DNA of 64,000 nt from assembly GCF_002291145.1 (NCBI RefSeq), contig NZ_NTGE01000197.1:241369-305368 (forward strand). Reading direction: 5' to 3'. This document shows, in pieces, positions 24,866 to 34,086 of this stretch. A program made the position numbers and the translations under genes. Within the stretch, counting starts at the first letter, position 1. Each line of letters starts with the position of its first letter. Below the pieces are notes generated by a model. The model searched no databases. It worked only from the letters and a program-made list of their open reading frames with translations, and had not been told where the DNA came from. This DNA comes from Streptomyces sp. SA15 (lineage in GTDB: Bacteria; Actinomycetota; Actinomycetes; Streptomycetales; Streptomycetaceae).

Positions 24866-26626
24866 ATGCCCGCTCTGACCACGTCGTCCGACGGTTTCCT
24901 CCTGCACGGCGAGCCGTTCCGGATCATCTCCGGGGCCCTGCACTACTTCCGCGTCCACCCGGACCAGTGGACCGACCGGCTGCGCAAGGCCCGGCTGATG
25001 GGCCTCAACACCGTCGAGACGTATCTGCCCTGGAACCTCCACGAGCCCGAACCCGGCACGCTCGTCCTCGACGGACTGCTCGACCTGCCCCGCTTCCTCA
25101 GCCTGGCGCGGGCGGAGGGCCTGCACGTCCTGCTGCGCCCCGGGCCGTACATCTGCGCCGAGTGGGACGACGGCGGGCTGCCCGCGTGGCTCGTCTCGGA
25201 CCCCGGCATCCGGCTGCGCACCAGCGACCCGCGCTTCACCGAGGCCTTCGACCGTTACCTCGACCAACTGCTGCCTCCGCTGCTGCCGCACCTCGCCGCG
25301 AACGGCGGTCCGGTGATCGCCGTGCAGGTGGAGAACGAGTACGGGGCCTACGGCGACGACACCGCGTACCTCAAGCACGTCGAACAGGCCCTGCGCTCCC
25401 GTGGTGTCGACGAACTGCTGTTCACCTGCGACCAGGCCAATGCCGAACACCTGGCCGCCGGCAGCCTGCCCGGCACGGTCGCCACCGCCACCTTCGGCAG
25501 CCGGATCGACGAGCATCTGGCCGCATTGCGCGCCCACCGGCCCGAAGGCCCGCTGATGTGCTCCGAGTTCTGGATCGGCTGGTTCGACCACTGGGGCGGG
25601 CCGCACCACGTCCGGTCGGCGGAAGACGCCGCGGCCGACCTCGACCGGCTGCTGTCCGCGGGCGCCTCCGTCAACCTCTACATGTTCCACGGCGGCACCA
25701 ACTTCGGCTTCACCAACGGCGCCAACCACCACCACACCTACGCGCCCACCGTCACGTCGTACGACTACGACGCCCCGCTCACCGAATGCGGCGACCCGAG
25801 CCCCAAGTACCACGCGTTCCGCGAGGTCATCGCCCGGCACGCGCCGGTCCCCGACGAGCCGGCGCCGGCGCAGGGAGCCAAACTTCCGCCCGTCGCCGTC
25901 GACTTGGACCGCCGGGCGCCGCTGCTGCCGTATCTCCGCACACTGGACGGAGCGGTGCGCACCCAGGACCCGGTGACGATGAACGAACTCGGGGTGCACT
26001 CCGGGTACGTCCTGTACCGCACCACCGTTCCCGCCTCCGGCGACGGTCTGCTGCACTTCGCGGGCGGCGTCGGCGACCGCGCCCAGGTCTTCGTGGACGG
26101 CGCCTCCGTCGGCGTACTGGAACGCGAGCGCCACGACGAGACGCTGCCCGTGCGGGTTCCAGAGCCCGGTGCCGTCCTCGAGGTCCTGGTGGAGAACCAG
26201 GGCGGGGTCAACTACGGGCCGCGCATCGGCGCGCCCAAGGGGCTGCTCGGCCCGGTGTCCTTCCAGGGCGCCGCCCTGCAGGGCTGGGAGTGCCGGCCCG
26301 TCCCGCTGGGCGACCTGGATGCGGTGCCGTTCGTGCGGTCCGACGCGGACACGGACGCCGTTCCCGCCTTCCACCACGGCACGTTCGAGGTGGACACGCC
26401 GACCGACACGTTCCTCGCCCTGCCCGGCTGGACCAAGGGCCAGGCGTGGGTCAACGGCTTCCACCTCGGCCGCTACTGGAACCGCGGCCCACAGCGCACC
26501 CTGTACGTCCCCGGCCCGGTACTGCGCCCCGGCCGCAACGAGCTCGTCCTGCTGGAGCTGCACGCCACGACCGGCACCCGCGCCCGGCTCACCGACACCC
26601 CCGACCTCGGACCGGAGAACAACTGA
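24866..26626 (+). CDS. GH35 beta-galactosidase, short form
   Basis: A 586-residue family 35 glycosidase. The N-terminal barrel begins SGALHYFRVHPDQWTDRL; the acid/base glutamate lies in AVQVENEYGAYGDD (about residue 157) and the nucleophile in LMCSEFWIGWFDHWG (about residue 234), followed by NLYMFHGGTNFGFTNGA. C-terminal beta domains end in the jelly-roll strand GWTKGQAWVNGFHLGRYWN. No signal peptide is seen, so it acts on imported galactosides. The upstream spacer contains four copies of CGCTGAAAC or CGCTGAACC (24738-24795). Its stop overlaps the next ATG by one base. Confidence 0.92.
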   Translation: MPALTTSSDGFLLHGEPFRIISGALHYFRVHPDQWTDRLRKARLMGLNTVETYLPWNLHEPEPGTLVLDGLLDLPRFLSLARAEGLHVLLRPGPYICAEWDDGGLPAWLVSDPGIRLRTSDPRFTEAFDRYLDQLLPPLLPHLAANGGPVIAVQVENEYGAYGDDTAYLKHVEQALRSRGVDELLFTCDQANAEHLAAGSLPGTVATATFGSRIDEHLAALRAHRPEGPLMCSEFWIGWFDHWGGPHHVRSAEDAAADLDRLLSAGASVNLYMFHGGTNFGFTNGANHHHTYAPTVTSYDYDAPLTECGDPSPKYHAFREVIARHAPVPDEPAPAQGAKLPPVAVDLDRRAPLLPYLRTLDGAVRTQDPVTMNELGVHSGYVLYRTTVPASGDGLLHFAGGVGDRAQVFVDGASVGVLERERHDETLPVRVPEPGAVLEVLVENQGGVNYGPRIGAPKGLLGPVSFQGAALQGWECRPVPLGDLDAVPFVRSDADTDAVPAFHHGTFEVDTPTDTFLALPGWTKGQAWVNGFHLGRYWNRGPQRTLYVPGPVLRPGRNELVLLELHATTGTRARLTDTPDLGPENN

Positions 26627-29019
26627 TGGCCCACCCGCACCACCTGCGCGTCCCCTTCCCCGCCGGTCCCCCGCTGACCGGGCATCTGCCCTTCGCCGAC
26701 GCCCCCGGGGTCCCCGATCCCATCGAGGTCAACAGCCGTTGGCTCACGCGCGGCGGCCGCCCCTGGTTCCCGGTCTCCGGCGAGTTCCACTACTCCCGCT
26801 TTCCGGCCGCCGAATGGGAGGAGGAGCTGCTGAAGATGAAGGCGGGCGGGGTGACCGCCGTCGCCAGTTACATCATCTGGATCCACCACGAGGAGATCGA
26901 GGGCCGCGTCCGCTTCGACGGTGACCGCGACCTGCGCCGCTTCGCCGAACTGTGCGCCCGGCACGGCCTCGACTTCATCCCGCGCGTCGGCCCCTGGTCC
27001 CACGCGGAAGTCCGGGGCGGAGGCCTGCCCGACTGGCTGCTGGCCCGCGACTGCACCCCGCGCACCGACGACCCGGCCTATCTGGAGCCCGTACGCACCT
27101 GGTTCGCGGCCATCGCCGAGCAACTGCGAGGCCTCGACCGGGCCCACGGCGGCCCGATCGTGGCGATCCAGATCGAGAACGAGCTCTACGACCAGCCCGG
27201 CCACCTCCTCACCCTCAAGCGGATGGCCCAAGAGGCCGGCATGAGCGCCCCGTTGTGGACGTCGACGGCCTGGGGCGGGGTCCAGCTCCCGCCCGATGAG
27301 CTGCTGCCGCTGTACGGCGGCTACACCGAGACGTTCTGGACCGAAGCGGACGGCGGCTGGCCCGACACCTGCCGCAAGCACTTCTTCTTCACCCACCAGC
27401 GCGACGACGAGGGCATCGGCGCCGATCTGAGGCCCACGACCGTGCGCGGCGGCGACCCGGACGCCTTCGCGGACCGCTTTCCCTGGACCACCTGCGAGTT
27501 GGGCGGCGGCATGGCGGTGTCGTACCACCGGCGGCCGCGCGTCGACGCGGAGGACATCGGCGCGCTGGGCCTCACCAAGATCGGCTGCGGTTCGGTCTGG
27601 CAGGGCTTCTACATGTTCCACGGCGGCACGAACCCCGCCGGTGAGCTCACCACCCTGCAGGAGTCCCACGCCACCGGCTATCCCAACGACCTGCCGGTCC
27701 TGACGTACGACTTCCAGGCGCCGCTCGGCGAGTACGGCCAGTACCGGCCGACGTACCACGAACTGCGGCTCCAGCACCTGCTGCTGGCCGACTTCGGCGA
27801 CCGCATCGCGCCGATGGAGTCCGTGCTGCCGGAGCGCCGGCCGAGCGGGCAGGACGACCGGGACACCCTGCGGTGGGCGGTGCGCACCGACGGCACCTCG
27901 GGGTTCCTGTTCGTCAACAACCATCAGCCGCACGAGCCCCTGCCGGACCACCCGGAGACGTCGTTCACGGTCGAATTCCCCGGTGACGGGGGCCCCTTGA
28001 CCCTGCCGGCCGCTCCCGTCACCGTGCCGCGCGGTGCCTACTTCTGCTGGCCGCTGCGGCTCGACGTGGCGGGGCTGCGGCTGGAGTGGGCCACCGCCCA
28101 GCCGGTGTGCACGGTCGACGTGGACGGTCGTACGGTCCTGGTGCTGGCCGCGACCGAGGGCATCGCCCCCGAACTCGCCCTGGACGCGGCCACGGTGACG
28201 TCGGTCAGCACGCCGTCCGGGGACGTCACCCCCGTCGGCGGCCGGGTCATGGTGACCGGGCTGCGGCCCGGTACCGGCGCTCTGGTCAAGGTGGAGACGG
28301 CGGACGGCGGCCGGGTCGGTCTGCTGGTCCTGGACGCGGCGACGGCACGCACCGCCTACCGGGGCATGGCCTGGGGCGCCGAGCGGCTGGTGCTGTGCGA
28401 GGCGGGGGTCGTCTTCGACTCGTTCGGCCGGGAGGAGGTACGGCTGCACGGCTCGGCCGCGCCGGTGTCGTTCGCGGTGCTGCCCGCGCCGGAGCGGGCG
28501 CCGGTGGTGGACGGGGCGTCGATGAGCGTGTCGGCGGACGGGGTGTTCACCCGTTACGCGGCCGATGGCGGCTTCGCTGCCGATGGCGCCTGCGTCCCGG
28601 TCACCCTGGTCCGGCCCGCCGGTCCCGCCCCCGACACCGCCACCGGCGTGCTGGACCGGGCGAGCGCGCCCGCGGACAAGTACTTCGACACCGTGGCCGC
28701 CGAGTACCGCGTCGACGTACCGGACGATCTGCCGCCGGGGACGATCCTGCGCCTGCACTGGAGCGGGGACGTGGGGCGGGCGTATGTGGGCGACACCCTC
28801 GTGGCCGATCAGTTCTTCTCCGGGCGTGTCTGGGACATCGGCGTCGACCGGCTGCCCGCCGACGCCCTGCGCGCCGAGGGGCTACGGCTGCGTGTGCTGC
28901 CGTTGCACCCGGACGCACCCGTGTATGTGCCGCGGGAGGCGGTCGGTGCCGGGGAGAGCGCCGCCGTCACGCACGCCGAGTGGATCACCCGCCGCCGCTG
29001 GACGGTCCGGGCCGGCTGA
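26626..29019 (+). CDS. GH35 beta-galactosidase, long form
   Basis: A 797-residue family 35 protein of a different subgroup from its neighbour. The barrel opens WFPVSGEFHYSRFPAAEWEE; the acid/base glutamate is in AIQIENELYDQPG and the nucleophile in TTCELGGGMAVSYHRR, with FYMFHGGTNPAGE after it. The C-terminal 350 residues are beta-rich. No signal peptide is visible. Its ATG overlaps the stop of the first GH35 gene (TGATG), so both are made from one message. A pair with separate linkage or chain-length preferences is plausible but not shown by the sequence. Confidence 0.9.
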   Translation: MAHPHHLRVPFPAGPPLTGHLPFADAPGVPDPIEVNSRWLTRGGRPWFPVSGEFHYSRFPAAEWEEELLKMKAGGVTAVASYIIWIHHEEIEGRVRFDGDRDLRRFAELCARHGLDFIPRVGPWSHAEVRGGGLPDWLLARDCTPRTDDPAYLEPVRTWFAAIAEQLRGLDRAHGGPIVAIQIENELYDQPGHLLTLKRMAQEAGMSAPLWTSTAWGGVQLPPDELLPLYGGYTETFWTEADGGWPDTCRKHFFFTHQRDDEGIGADLRPTTVRGGDPDAFADRFPWTTCELGGGMAVSYHRRPRVDAEDIGALGLTKIGCGSVWQGFYMFHGGTNPAGELTTLQESHATGYPNDLPVLTYDFQAPLGEYGQYRPTYHELRLQHLLLADFGDRIAPMESVLPERRPSGQDDRDTLRWAVRTDGTSGFLFVNNHQPHEPLPDHPETSFTVEFPGDGGPLTLPAAPVTVPRGAYFCWPLRLDVAGLRLEWATAQPVCTVDVDGRTVLVLAATEGIAPELALDAATVTSVSTPSGDVTPVGGRVMVTGLRPGTGALVKVETADGGRVGLLVLDAATARTAYRGMAWGAERLVLCEAGVVFDSFGREEVRLHGSAAPVSFAVLPAPERAPVVDGASMSVSADGVFTRYAADGGFAADGACVPVTLVRPAGPAPDTATGVLDRASAPADKYFDTVAAEYRVDVPDDLPPGTILRLHWSGDVGRAYVGDTLVADQFFSGRVWDIGVDRLPADALRAEGLRLRVLPLHPDAPVYVPREAVGAGESAAVTHAEWITRRRWTVRAG

Positions 29020-29141
29020 GACGCCGACCCGGGGTGCTCCCGAGGGCTCGGCGCGCCTGAGTCCTCGGGACGGTCCCGCCTATGCTGTGGTCCTGCCGGG
29101 CGGGACGAGGCCGCCGTAACGATGTCGAGGAAACTGTCACC

Positions 29142-30206
29142 ATGACCCGAAGTGCCGCCGACGGGGCGGTTCCGAAGGGGCGCAGCAGACGGAACTTCGC
29201 GGGCGCGCGTCCCGTGATGGACGACGTGGCCCGGCTGGCCGGTGTCTCCAAGCAGACCGTCTCCCGCGTGCTGAACGACCATCCGTCCGTCCGCCCCGCG
29301 ACGCGCGAGGCGGTCGTGGAGGCCATGCGCACGCTGGGCTACCGGCCCAGCCGCAGCGCCAGGTCGCTGGCCAGCGGCCGGACCCGGATGCTCGGGGTCA
29401 TCTCCTTCGACGCCGCCCGCTACGGTCCGGCCTCCGTCCTCACCGCGATCAACACGGCGGCGCAGGAGGCCGGTTACCTGGTGAGCTCCATCGCCCTCGA
29501 CACGGCCGACCACGACACGGTGATCGAGGCCGTGGACCGGCTGTCGGCCGAGGGCGCGGACGGCGTGATCGCCATCGCCCCGCAGCTGTGGGTGGGCCGG
29601 GCCCTGGCCGACACCCACCTGGACACCCCGCTGGTGGTGCTGGAGAACGGCCTCGACAGCGAGACCCACCTGGTCACCGGCGACTCCCGGGCCGGGGCCC
29701 GCAAGGCCACCGAGCACCTCCTCGGGCTCGGCCACGCCACCGTCCGGCACCTCGCGGGTCCGACCGGCTGGACCTCGGCCGACCACCGGATGGCCAGTTG
29801 GCGCTCGACCCTGGAGGCGGCCGGTGTCGAGATCCCCGAGCCGCTCGTCGGTGACTGGAGCGCCGACTCCGGCTACGACCTGGGGCGCCGGCTCGCCGCG
29901 CGGCCGGACGTCACGGCGGTGTTCGTCTCCAACGACCAGATGGCCGTCGGCGTCCTGCACGCGCTGCACGAGGCCGGGCGGCCGGTGCCGGACGAGGTCA
30001 GCGTGGTCGGCTACGACGACATCCCGGAGGCCGCCCATCTGCTGCCCCCGCTGACCACCGTCCGCACCGACTTCGCGGAGATCGGCACCCGGTCCCTGCG
30101 GCTCCTGCTGAACCGCATCGACGGCTCCACCGAGCCGCCGAAGCCCGAGTCGGTCGTTCCCGTCGACCTCGTCGTCCGCCGCAGCAGCGGACCAGCGCCG
30201 CGCTGA
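29142..30206 (+). CDS. LacI-family regulator of the beta-galactosidase locus
   Basis: A 354-residue LacI/GalR protein. The helix-turn-helix is VMDDVARLAGVSKQTVSRVLN with the hinge SARSLASGRTRMLGVI; the sensor domain contains AVFVSNDQMAVGVLHAL and VVGYDDIPEA. The ATG at 29142 gives the N-terminus MTRSAADG. It follows the long GH35 gene by 122 nt on the same strand and probably controls the locus through the palindrome at 23496-23511. Confidence 0.88.
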   Translation: MTRSAADGAVPKGRSRRNFAGARPVMDDVARLAGVSKQTVSRVLNDHPSVRPATREAVVEAMRTLGYRPSRSARSLASGRTRMLGVISFDAARYGPASVLTAINTAAQEAGYLVSSIALDTADHDTVIEAVDRLSAEGADGVIAIAPQLWVGRALADTHLDTPLVVLENGLDSETHLVTGDSRAGARKATEHLLGLGHATVRHLAGPTGWTSADHRMASWRSTLEAAGVEIPEPLVGDWSADSGYDLGRRLAARPDVTAVFVSNDQMAVGVLHALHEAGRPVPDEVSVVGYDDIPEAAHLLPPLTTVRTDFAEIGTRSLRLLLNRIDGSTEPPKPESVVPVDLVVRRSSGPAPR

Positions 30207-30334
30207 AGGGTCAGCAAGCCGACCTGATCCGCTGAGGAGGCGGACGCCAGGTGCGTCGAGTCGATCCGATACGAGTGGTGGACCAGAGCCGAGGAGACGC
30301 TGGGAACCATCAGCCCCGCCGGTTGCGGCACCCC

Positions 30335-31124
30335 CTATGCTCGCGGGCCGGTGTAGCGGGCCGCGAGGGTGGACTGGTTGCCGCCCGTGACCAGGGCGGT
30401 CTCCGCGGCGAGCAAGGCGTCTAGGGCGGCGTCCTGGTCCTCCAGGCCAGGGGCGCAGATGGTCTCGCCGAGGCGCAGCCCGGTCAGACTGGCCGAGGCC
30501 ACATCCTCGGGCGACATCGCCCAGGGGATGCTGCGGCCGGCGCCACTGTTCCAGTCCGTGGCCACAACGCCGGGGCACACCACCTGGACACGGACCGGGG
30601 TGTCGGCGAGTTCGCCGGCGAGTGTCCGAGTGAACCCCAGGGTCGCGGCCTTGGCGGCGGCGTACAGCGTGCGCCGGGGCACTCGCGGGTCCATGCTGCC
30701 CGCGCTGAAGGCGAGAAGTGAGGCGACGGTGACGATCGTGCCTTCACCTGCCGCGAGCATTCCGGGAAGTGCGGCGCGGACGGTGAATGGGGGCGACGGC
30801 GTTGAGGGTGAGCAGGGGGTCGATGTCGGCCACGTCGACATCGGTGAGCGGGGAGTAGCCGCCGGCGCCGGCGTTGCTGATCAGCAGGCCCACGTCCCCG
30901 GCTGCCAGGCGGCCGGTAACAGCGGCAATGCCGTCGTGGGTGGCGAGATCGGCGGGCAGCACCTCGACGGCTGCGCCACGGGAGCCGAGCTCCTCGGCGA
31001 GACCGCTGAGCCGGTCGGCGCGCCGGGCCACCAGGACGAGGTCGTGGTCGTCCACGAGGAGACGGGCGTAGGCGGCGCCGATGCCGGAGGAGGCGCCAGT
31101 GATCAAGGCAATGGTGCGAGTCAT
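30335..31124 (-). pseudogene. Short-chain dehydrogenase broken by a frameshift
   Basis: The first part (31124 leftward) reads as a normal SDR: IALITGASSGIGAAYARLL, VARRADRL, LISNAGAGGYSPL and LLTLNAVAPI. Near 30785-30795 the frame changes, and the rest continues in another frame with VRAALPGMLAAGEGTIV, TLYAAAKAATLGFTRTL (active-site Y and K) and VQVVCPGVVATDW. One small indel would restore a protein of about 260 residues. It diverges from the MarR gene at 31196. A genuine mutation fits, as two further decayed copies of the same module occur at 34.9 and 38.9 kb, but a sequencing error cannot be excluded. Confidence 0.8.
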
Positions 31125-31155
31125 GGGACCAGCATCTTTCAACGATGATTGGCTG

Positions 31156-31167
31156 TCAAACGTTTGA
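31156..31167. promoter_or_regulatory. Palindrome between divergent SDR and MarR genes
   Basis: TCAAACGTTTGA is a perfect 12-bp palindrome in the 71-bp divergent region, a likely operator for the MarR protein encoded beside it. Confidence 0.55.
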
Positions 31168-31195
31168 TGACTATGAAGTGCCGTATCCTTCTCGC

Positions 31196-31651
31196 GTGAT
31201 ACGGAATGATGAGGAGCCGGTTGGGCTCGACGCGCTGGACCGGGTGACCTGGGCGTTGCGCCGCGCGGAGCTGGCGGTGCAGACACTCAAGGAACAGCGG
31301 CTGCGCCCGCTCGGCATGGCAGTCGCGCACTACGCGCTCCTGATGTCGGTGCACGCGGAACCCGGGCTGGCCGGCGCGGAGCTGGCCCGTCGGCTCAACG
31401 TGACTCCCCAAGCTGTCGCTTCGCTGGTGGCGCGACTGGAGGGCCGTGGACAACTGGAGAGACGCGAGCACCCGCGCCACCGGCACGTGCAGGAGCTGCA
31501 CCTCACCGATGCGGGACGGGAGGCGTTGCGCGCGGCCGACGGAGTGATCGCCGACGTCGAGCGCCACATCACCGATGACCTTGGACCGGACAAGACCGCG
31601 CAGCTGCGGGCACTGCTCGACCATGTGACCAAGACGGTCCGCGACCTCTGA
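31196..31651 (+). CDS. MarR-family regulator
   Basis: A 151-residue winged-helix protein. The recognition region is GAELARRLNVTPQAVASLVARLEGRGQLERREHPRHRHVQELHLTDAGREAL, the usual MarR arrangement. GTG 31196 gives VIRNDEEPVGLDALDRV, matching the start of the decayed copy at 39046. It diverges from the frameshifted SDR gene and probably represses it through TCAAACGTTTGA. Confidence 0.85.
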   Translation: MIRNDEEPVGLDALDRVTWALRRAELAVQTLKEQRLRPLGMAVAHYALLMSVHAEPGLAGAELARRLNVTPQAVASLVARLEGRGQLERREHPRHRHVQELHLTDAGREALRAADGVIADVERHITDDLGPDKTAQLRALLDHVTKTVRDL

Positions 31652-32032
31652 GCCCGGCGTCGGGCCACTTTCGCACGTCAGTTTCGCAGCACGGCGGCCC
31701 CACAGCATCGGGTGCCGGATGTCCGGTTTCGCGGGCGGCATGGCCAGGGTGCGCGGGGTCACGGGCGGGTCGGCGCGCCAGGAGCCCCGCCCGCACAGCG
31801 GTTCTGAGGCCGGTCGAGGAAGCCATGGAGGAGCTGCACCGACGGTGCTTCAGCCCAGGAACGCGCACCCCACCAGGCCGCCCAGGCGATGCCCCTGGTA
31901 GCCGAGGCCGGCCGCAAGGTACTCAGCGAGATGCGGGGTCTGCCCGACCGGTTCGCAGGCTCCTGTTCCGCCGAGTGCAGCGTGCACCGATTGCCCAACC
32001 CGGACACCGGCGAAAGACAAACCCATCCGCGG

Positions 32033-32128
32033 CTGGACCGGCTGACCGGGCGGGAGTGCGAGATCCTGCTGCATCTGGCCGAAGGGCTCAGCAACTCGGA
32101 ACTCGCCGACCGGCTCAAGCTGGCGCCG
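32033..32128 (+). pseudogene. Remnant of a LuxR-type helix-turn-helix
   Basis: Within an otherwise unrecognised frame (open from 31889), residues 49-80 read LDRLTGRECEILLHLAEGLS and NSELADRLKLAP, the first two helices of a LuxR/FixJ DNA-binding domain. The motif stops before the third helix. The 674 bp between the MarR and mscL genes hold nothing else that I recognise. Confidence 0.6.
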
Positions 32129-32325
32129 GGCCGGGCGGCTCGCGCCACGCGCGGCAGTCGACAACCGGAATCGGCGGCCGCGCAGCAGGGCTCTCCCGGG
32201 CAGATTACCCACGGCCCAGACGCGCAGGCCGCCGTCCGGGTGCTTACCGCCGTGGCTCACCATCCCCGGGCTGAGTCCGCACTTAGCGTGCTGAGCACTC
32301 CTGTCTCCGGAAAGGGAGAAGAAAC

Positions 32326-32763
32326 GTGCTCAAGGGCTTCAAGAACTTCCTCATGCGCGGCGACGTCATCGTGATCGCCGTCGGTCTGGTCACCGCGCTG
32401 GCCTTCTCCACTCTGATCAAGGCGTTCACCGACTACGTCATCAACCCGATCGTCGCGCGGTTCCAGGGCGGTGACTCCGCCGGACTGGGCTGGCAACTCG
32501 GGGAGGCGGGGAACGACGCGACGTACCTCGACATCGGGCAGTTCATCTCGGCGCTGATCTACTTCCTCATCTTCATGGCAGTCGTGTACTTCCTGATCGT
32601 TGTGCCGTACAAGCATTCCCAGGCTCGCCGCGGTGCCACCGTCTTCGGTGAGCCAGGGCCGGTGAAGACCTGCCCAGCCTGTATGGCAGAGGACATCCCC
32701 GAGGCGGCGACCAAGTGCCGGTACTGCGGCAGCCAGCAGCCGCCCGCGGGTGTGCCTGCCTGA
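32326..32763 (+). CDS. mscL: Large-conductance mechanosensitive channel with C-terminal zinc ribbon
   Basis: A 145-residue MscL. The N-terminal amphipathic helix and first membrane helix read FKNFLMRGDVIVIAVGLV, with TALAFSTLIKAFTDYVINP after it; the second helix is about 80-100 (FISALIYFLIFMAVVYFLIV). Such pentameric channels release solutes during sudden osmotic downshock. After the second helix, two CxxC pairs (CPACMAEDIPEAATKC, then RYC) form a probable zinc ribbon that E. coli MscL lacks. GTG 32326 follows AAAGGGAGAAG. Confidence 0.9.
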   Translation: MLKGFKNFLMRGDVIVIAVGLVTALAFSTLIKAFTDYVINPIVARFQGGDSAGLGWQLGEAGNDATYLDIGQFISALIYFLIFMAVVYFLIVVPYKHSQARRGATVFGEPGPVKTCPACMAEDIPEAATKCRYCGSQQPPAGVPA

Positions 32764-32901
32764 CAGGGCCCTCGTTCGAACGGCCCCGGGGCCCATGAAG
32801 CGAAACAGGTCCCGTACGACCGAAGTCGCGCAACACCTGTGGCGTGAAATCAGCTGTCCCGACTCCACACAACTCAGGACAGGCCCGAGACTCCGAGACC
32901 G

Positions 32902-32938
32902 CCGCCCCGGCTCCATTTCGGAGCCGGGGCGGTTTCTC
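32902..32938. terminator. Bidirectional terminator between mscL and a VOC gene
   Basis: A perfect 13-bp stem (32902-32914 with 32920-32932, CCGCCCCGGCTCC) and loop ATTTC, followed by TTTCTC. It lies between two convergent genes. Confidence 0.8.
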
Positions 32939-32949
32939 GTCGTGTGCGG

Positions 32950-33327
32950 TCAGGACTGGGGAGGGTTGCGGCACAGGCAGAACGGATGCCCGGCCGGGTC
33001 GATGTAGACCTGCCAGCCGTAGCCGGACTCGCCGACGAAGTTCTTTTGGAGGGTGGCGCCCAGCTTGATCACCCGGCGCTGCTCGGGCTCGAACTCGTCC
33101 ACTTCGAAGTCGAGGTGGAACTGCTGCGGATGCTCCTGGCCCGGCCAGCTGGGCCGCTGGTAGTTCTCCACCCGCTGAAACGACAGCTCGACGCCGTCGT
33201 TGCGCAGGTTGACCCAGTCCTTCTGGCTGATGTCGGTGTTGATCTCCCAGCCCAACAGCTCAGCATAGAACTCGGCCAGCTTCCAGGGGTCGGGGCAGTC
33301 GAGAATGACATCGGTGAACCTCAGCAT
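32950..33327 (-). CDS. VOC (glyoxalase/bleomycin resistance) family protein
   Basis: A 125-residue protein with the vicinal-oxygen-chelate fold: FTDVILDCPDPWKLAEFYAELLGWEI at the start, QQFHLDFEVDEFEPEQRRVIKLGAT in the middle and VYIDPAGHPFCLCRN at the end. Single-domain members of this kind are common in actinomycetes and mostly of unknown substrate. It is intact although its neighbours on the left and right are decayed. Confidence 0.82.
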   Translation of the reverse strand: MLRFTDVILDCPDPWKLAEFYAELLGWEINTDISQKDWVNLRNDGVELSFQRVENYQRPSWPGQEHPQQFHLDFEVDEFEPEQRRVIKLGATLQKNFVGESGYGWQVYIDPAGHPFCLCRNPPQS

Positions 33328-33395
33328 CCGATCATCATAAATCGCGGCGCCGGATGCCCGCGATGCATTTGGCGGTGCACCCCAAGACTTAGTTC

Positions 33396-33679
33396 GTGGC
33401 GCCGTTCACGGCGTATCTGCTCGCCGAGCTGATCCACGCCTCGGGTGTCCTCGCGGTCCTCGTGAGTGGACTGATCATGGCCCAGGTGGCTCCGAGTCTC
33501 ATCCGCGCCGAGCATCGTCGCCAGACACTGGCCTTCTGGCACCGGGCACGCACCGTCAGCGGGTTCGCGGGCTTCCGGGGCGCGGTGTCGCTCGCCGTGG
33601 CGCACTCGGTACCGGAGACCCTCGACTCGGGCGAGCCCTTCCCCGACCGTGCCTTCATCGTCTTCGTCACCTCGGGCGA
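33396..33679 (+). pseudogene. Remnant of a CPA1-type Na+/H+ antiporter
   Basis: The frame reads FTAYLLAELIHASGVLAVLV, then after a jump GFRGAVSLAVAHSVPETL and PFPDRAFIVFVTSG. In intact antiporters these segments are separated by more than 100 residues of membrane helices. An internal deletion (near 33545) joined them. The remaining downstream codons are unrelated. Confidence 0.68.
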
Positions 33680-33744
33680 CTGCGGTGAACGACAGCCGCC
33701 CCTGGCGCACTGCGTCAGACGGCGCCGCCCAGCCCTCCTGGCGC

Positions 33745-34078
33745 CATCTCGATCTGCGGCAACGGCCATGGCGTTCCACGCCAGAAGGCCTGTGTTGCGC
33801 CCGATGACGAACCCCGCCGTCAGGGTGAAGTCGTCCAGCAGGTACTGCATCTGCGGCTGGACCTCTTGCCGAGTGCTCCGGTTGACCGCAGGCAAGGTCC
33901 CCGCGAGGGTCAGGACGTACTCGCGCTGATCGCCGTCGAGGCGGAGAACCTGCGGGAGGGCGTCGAGGACGGCCATGGACGCCTGAACGCGGCCCTGTTC
34001 GAGCCGGGTGTGATAATCAGTGCTGATCGCGGCCGGCTGAGCGACTTCCCCACGGCGCAGACCGGGGAGGGGAGGCCC
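33745..34078 (-). pseudogene. Remnant of an XRE/MmyB-type regulator
   Basis: On the minus strand, codons from about 34075 read GLRRGEVAQPAAISTDYHTR, then LEQGRVQASMAVLDALPQVLRL and later FVIGRNTGLLAWNAMAVA. These are the end of an XRE helix-turn-helix and the start of the MmyB ligand-binding domain of a large Streptomyces regulator family. Both ends are missing: the right side runs directly into an aldo/keto reductase fragment and the left side loses homology near 33760. Confidence 0.7.
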
Positions 34079-34086
34079 TGGCCCCG

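Noticed and set aside
24967..26625. Open frame joined upstream to the long GH35 gene, giving a 1350-residue protein
   Set aside because: The first part is an out-of-frame reading of the short GH35 gene; the real start is the ATG at 26626 overlapping its stop.
30335..31124. Two separate overlapping short genes in the SDR region
   Set aside because: The two frames are the two halves of one SDR fold and neither is complete alone, so a frameshifted gene is the better reading.
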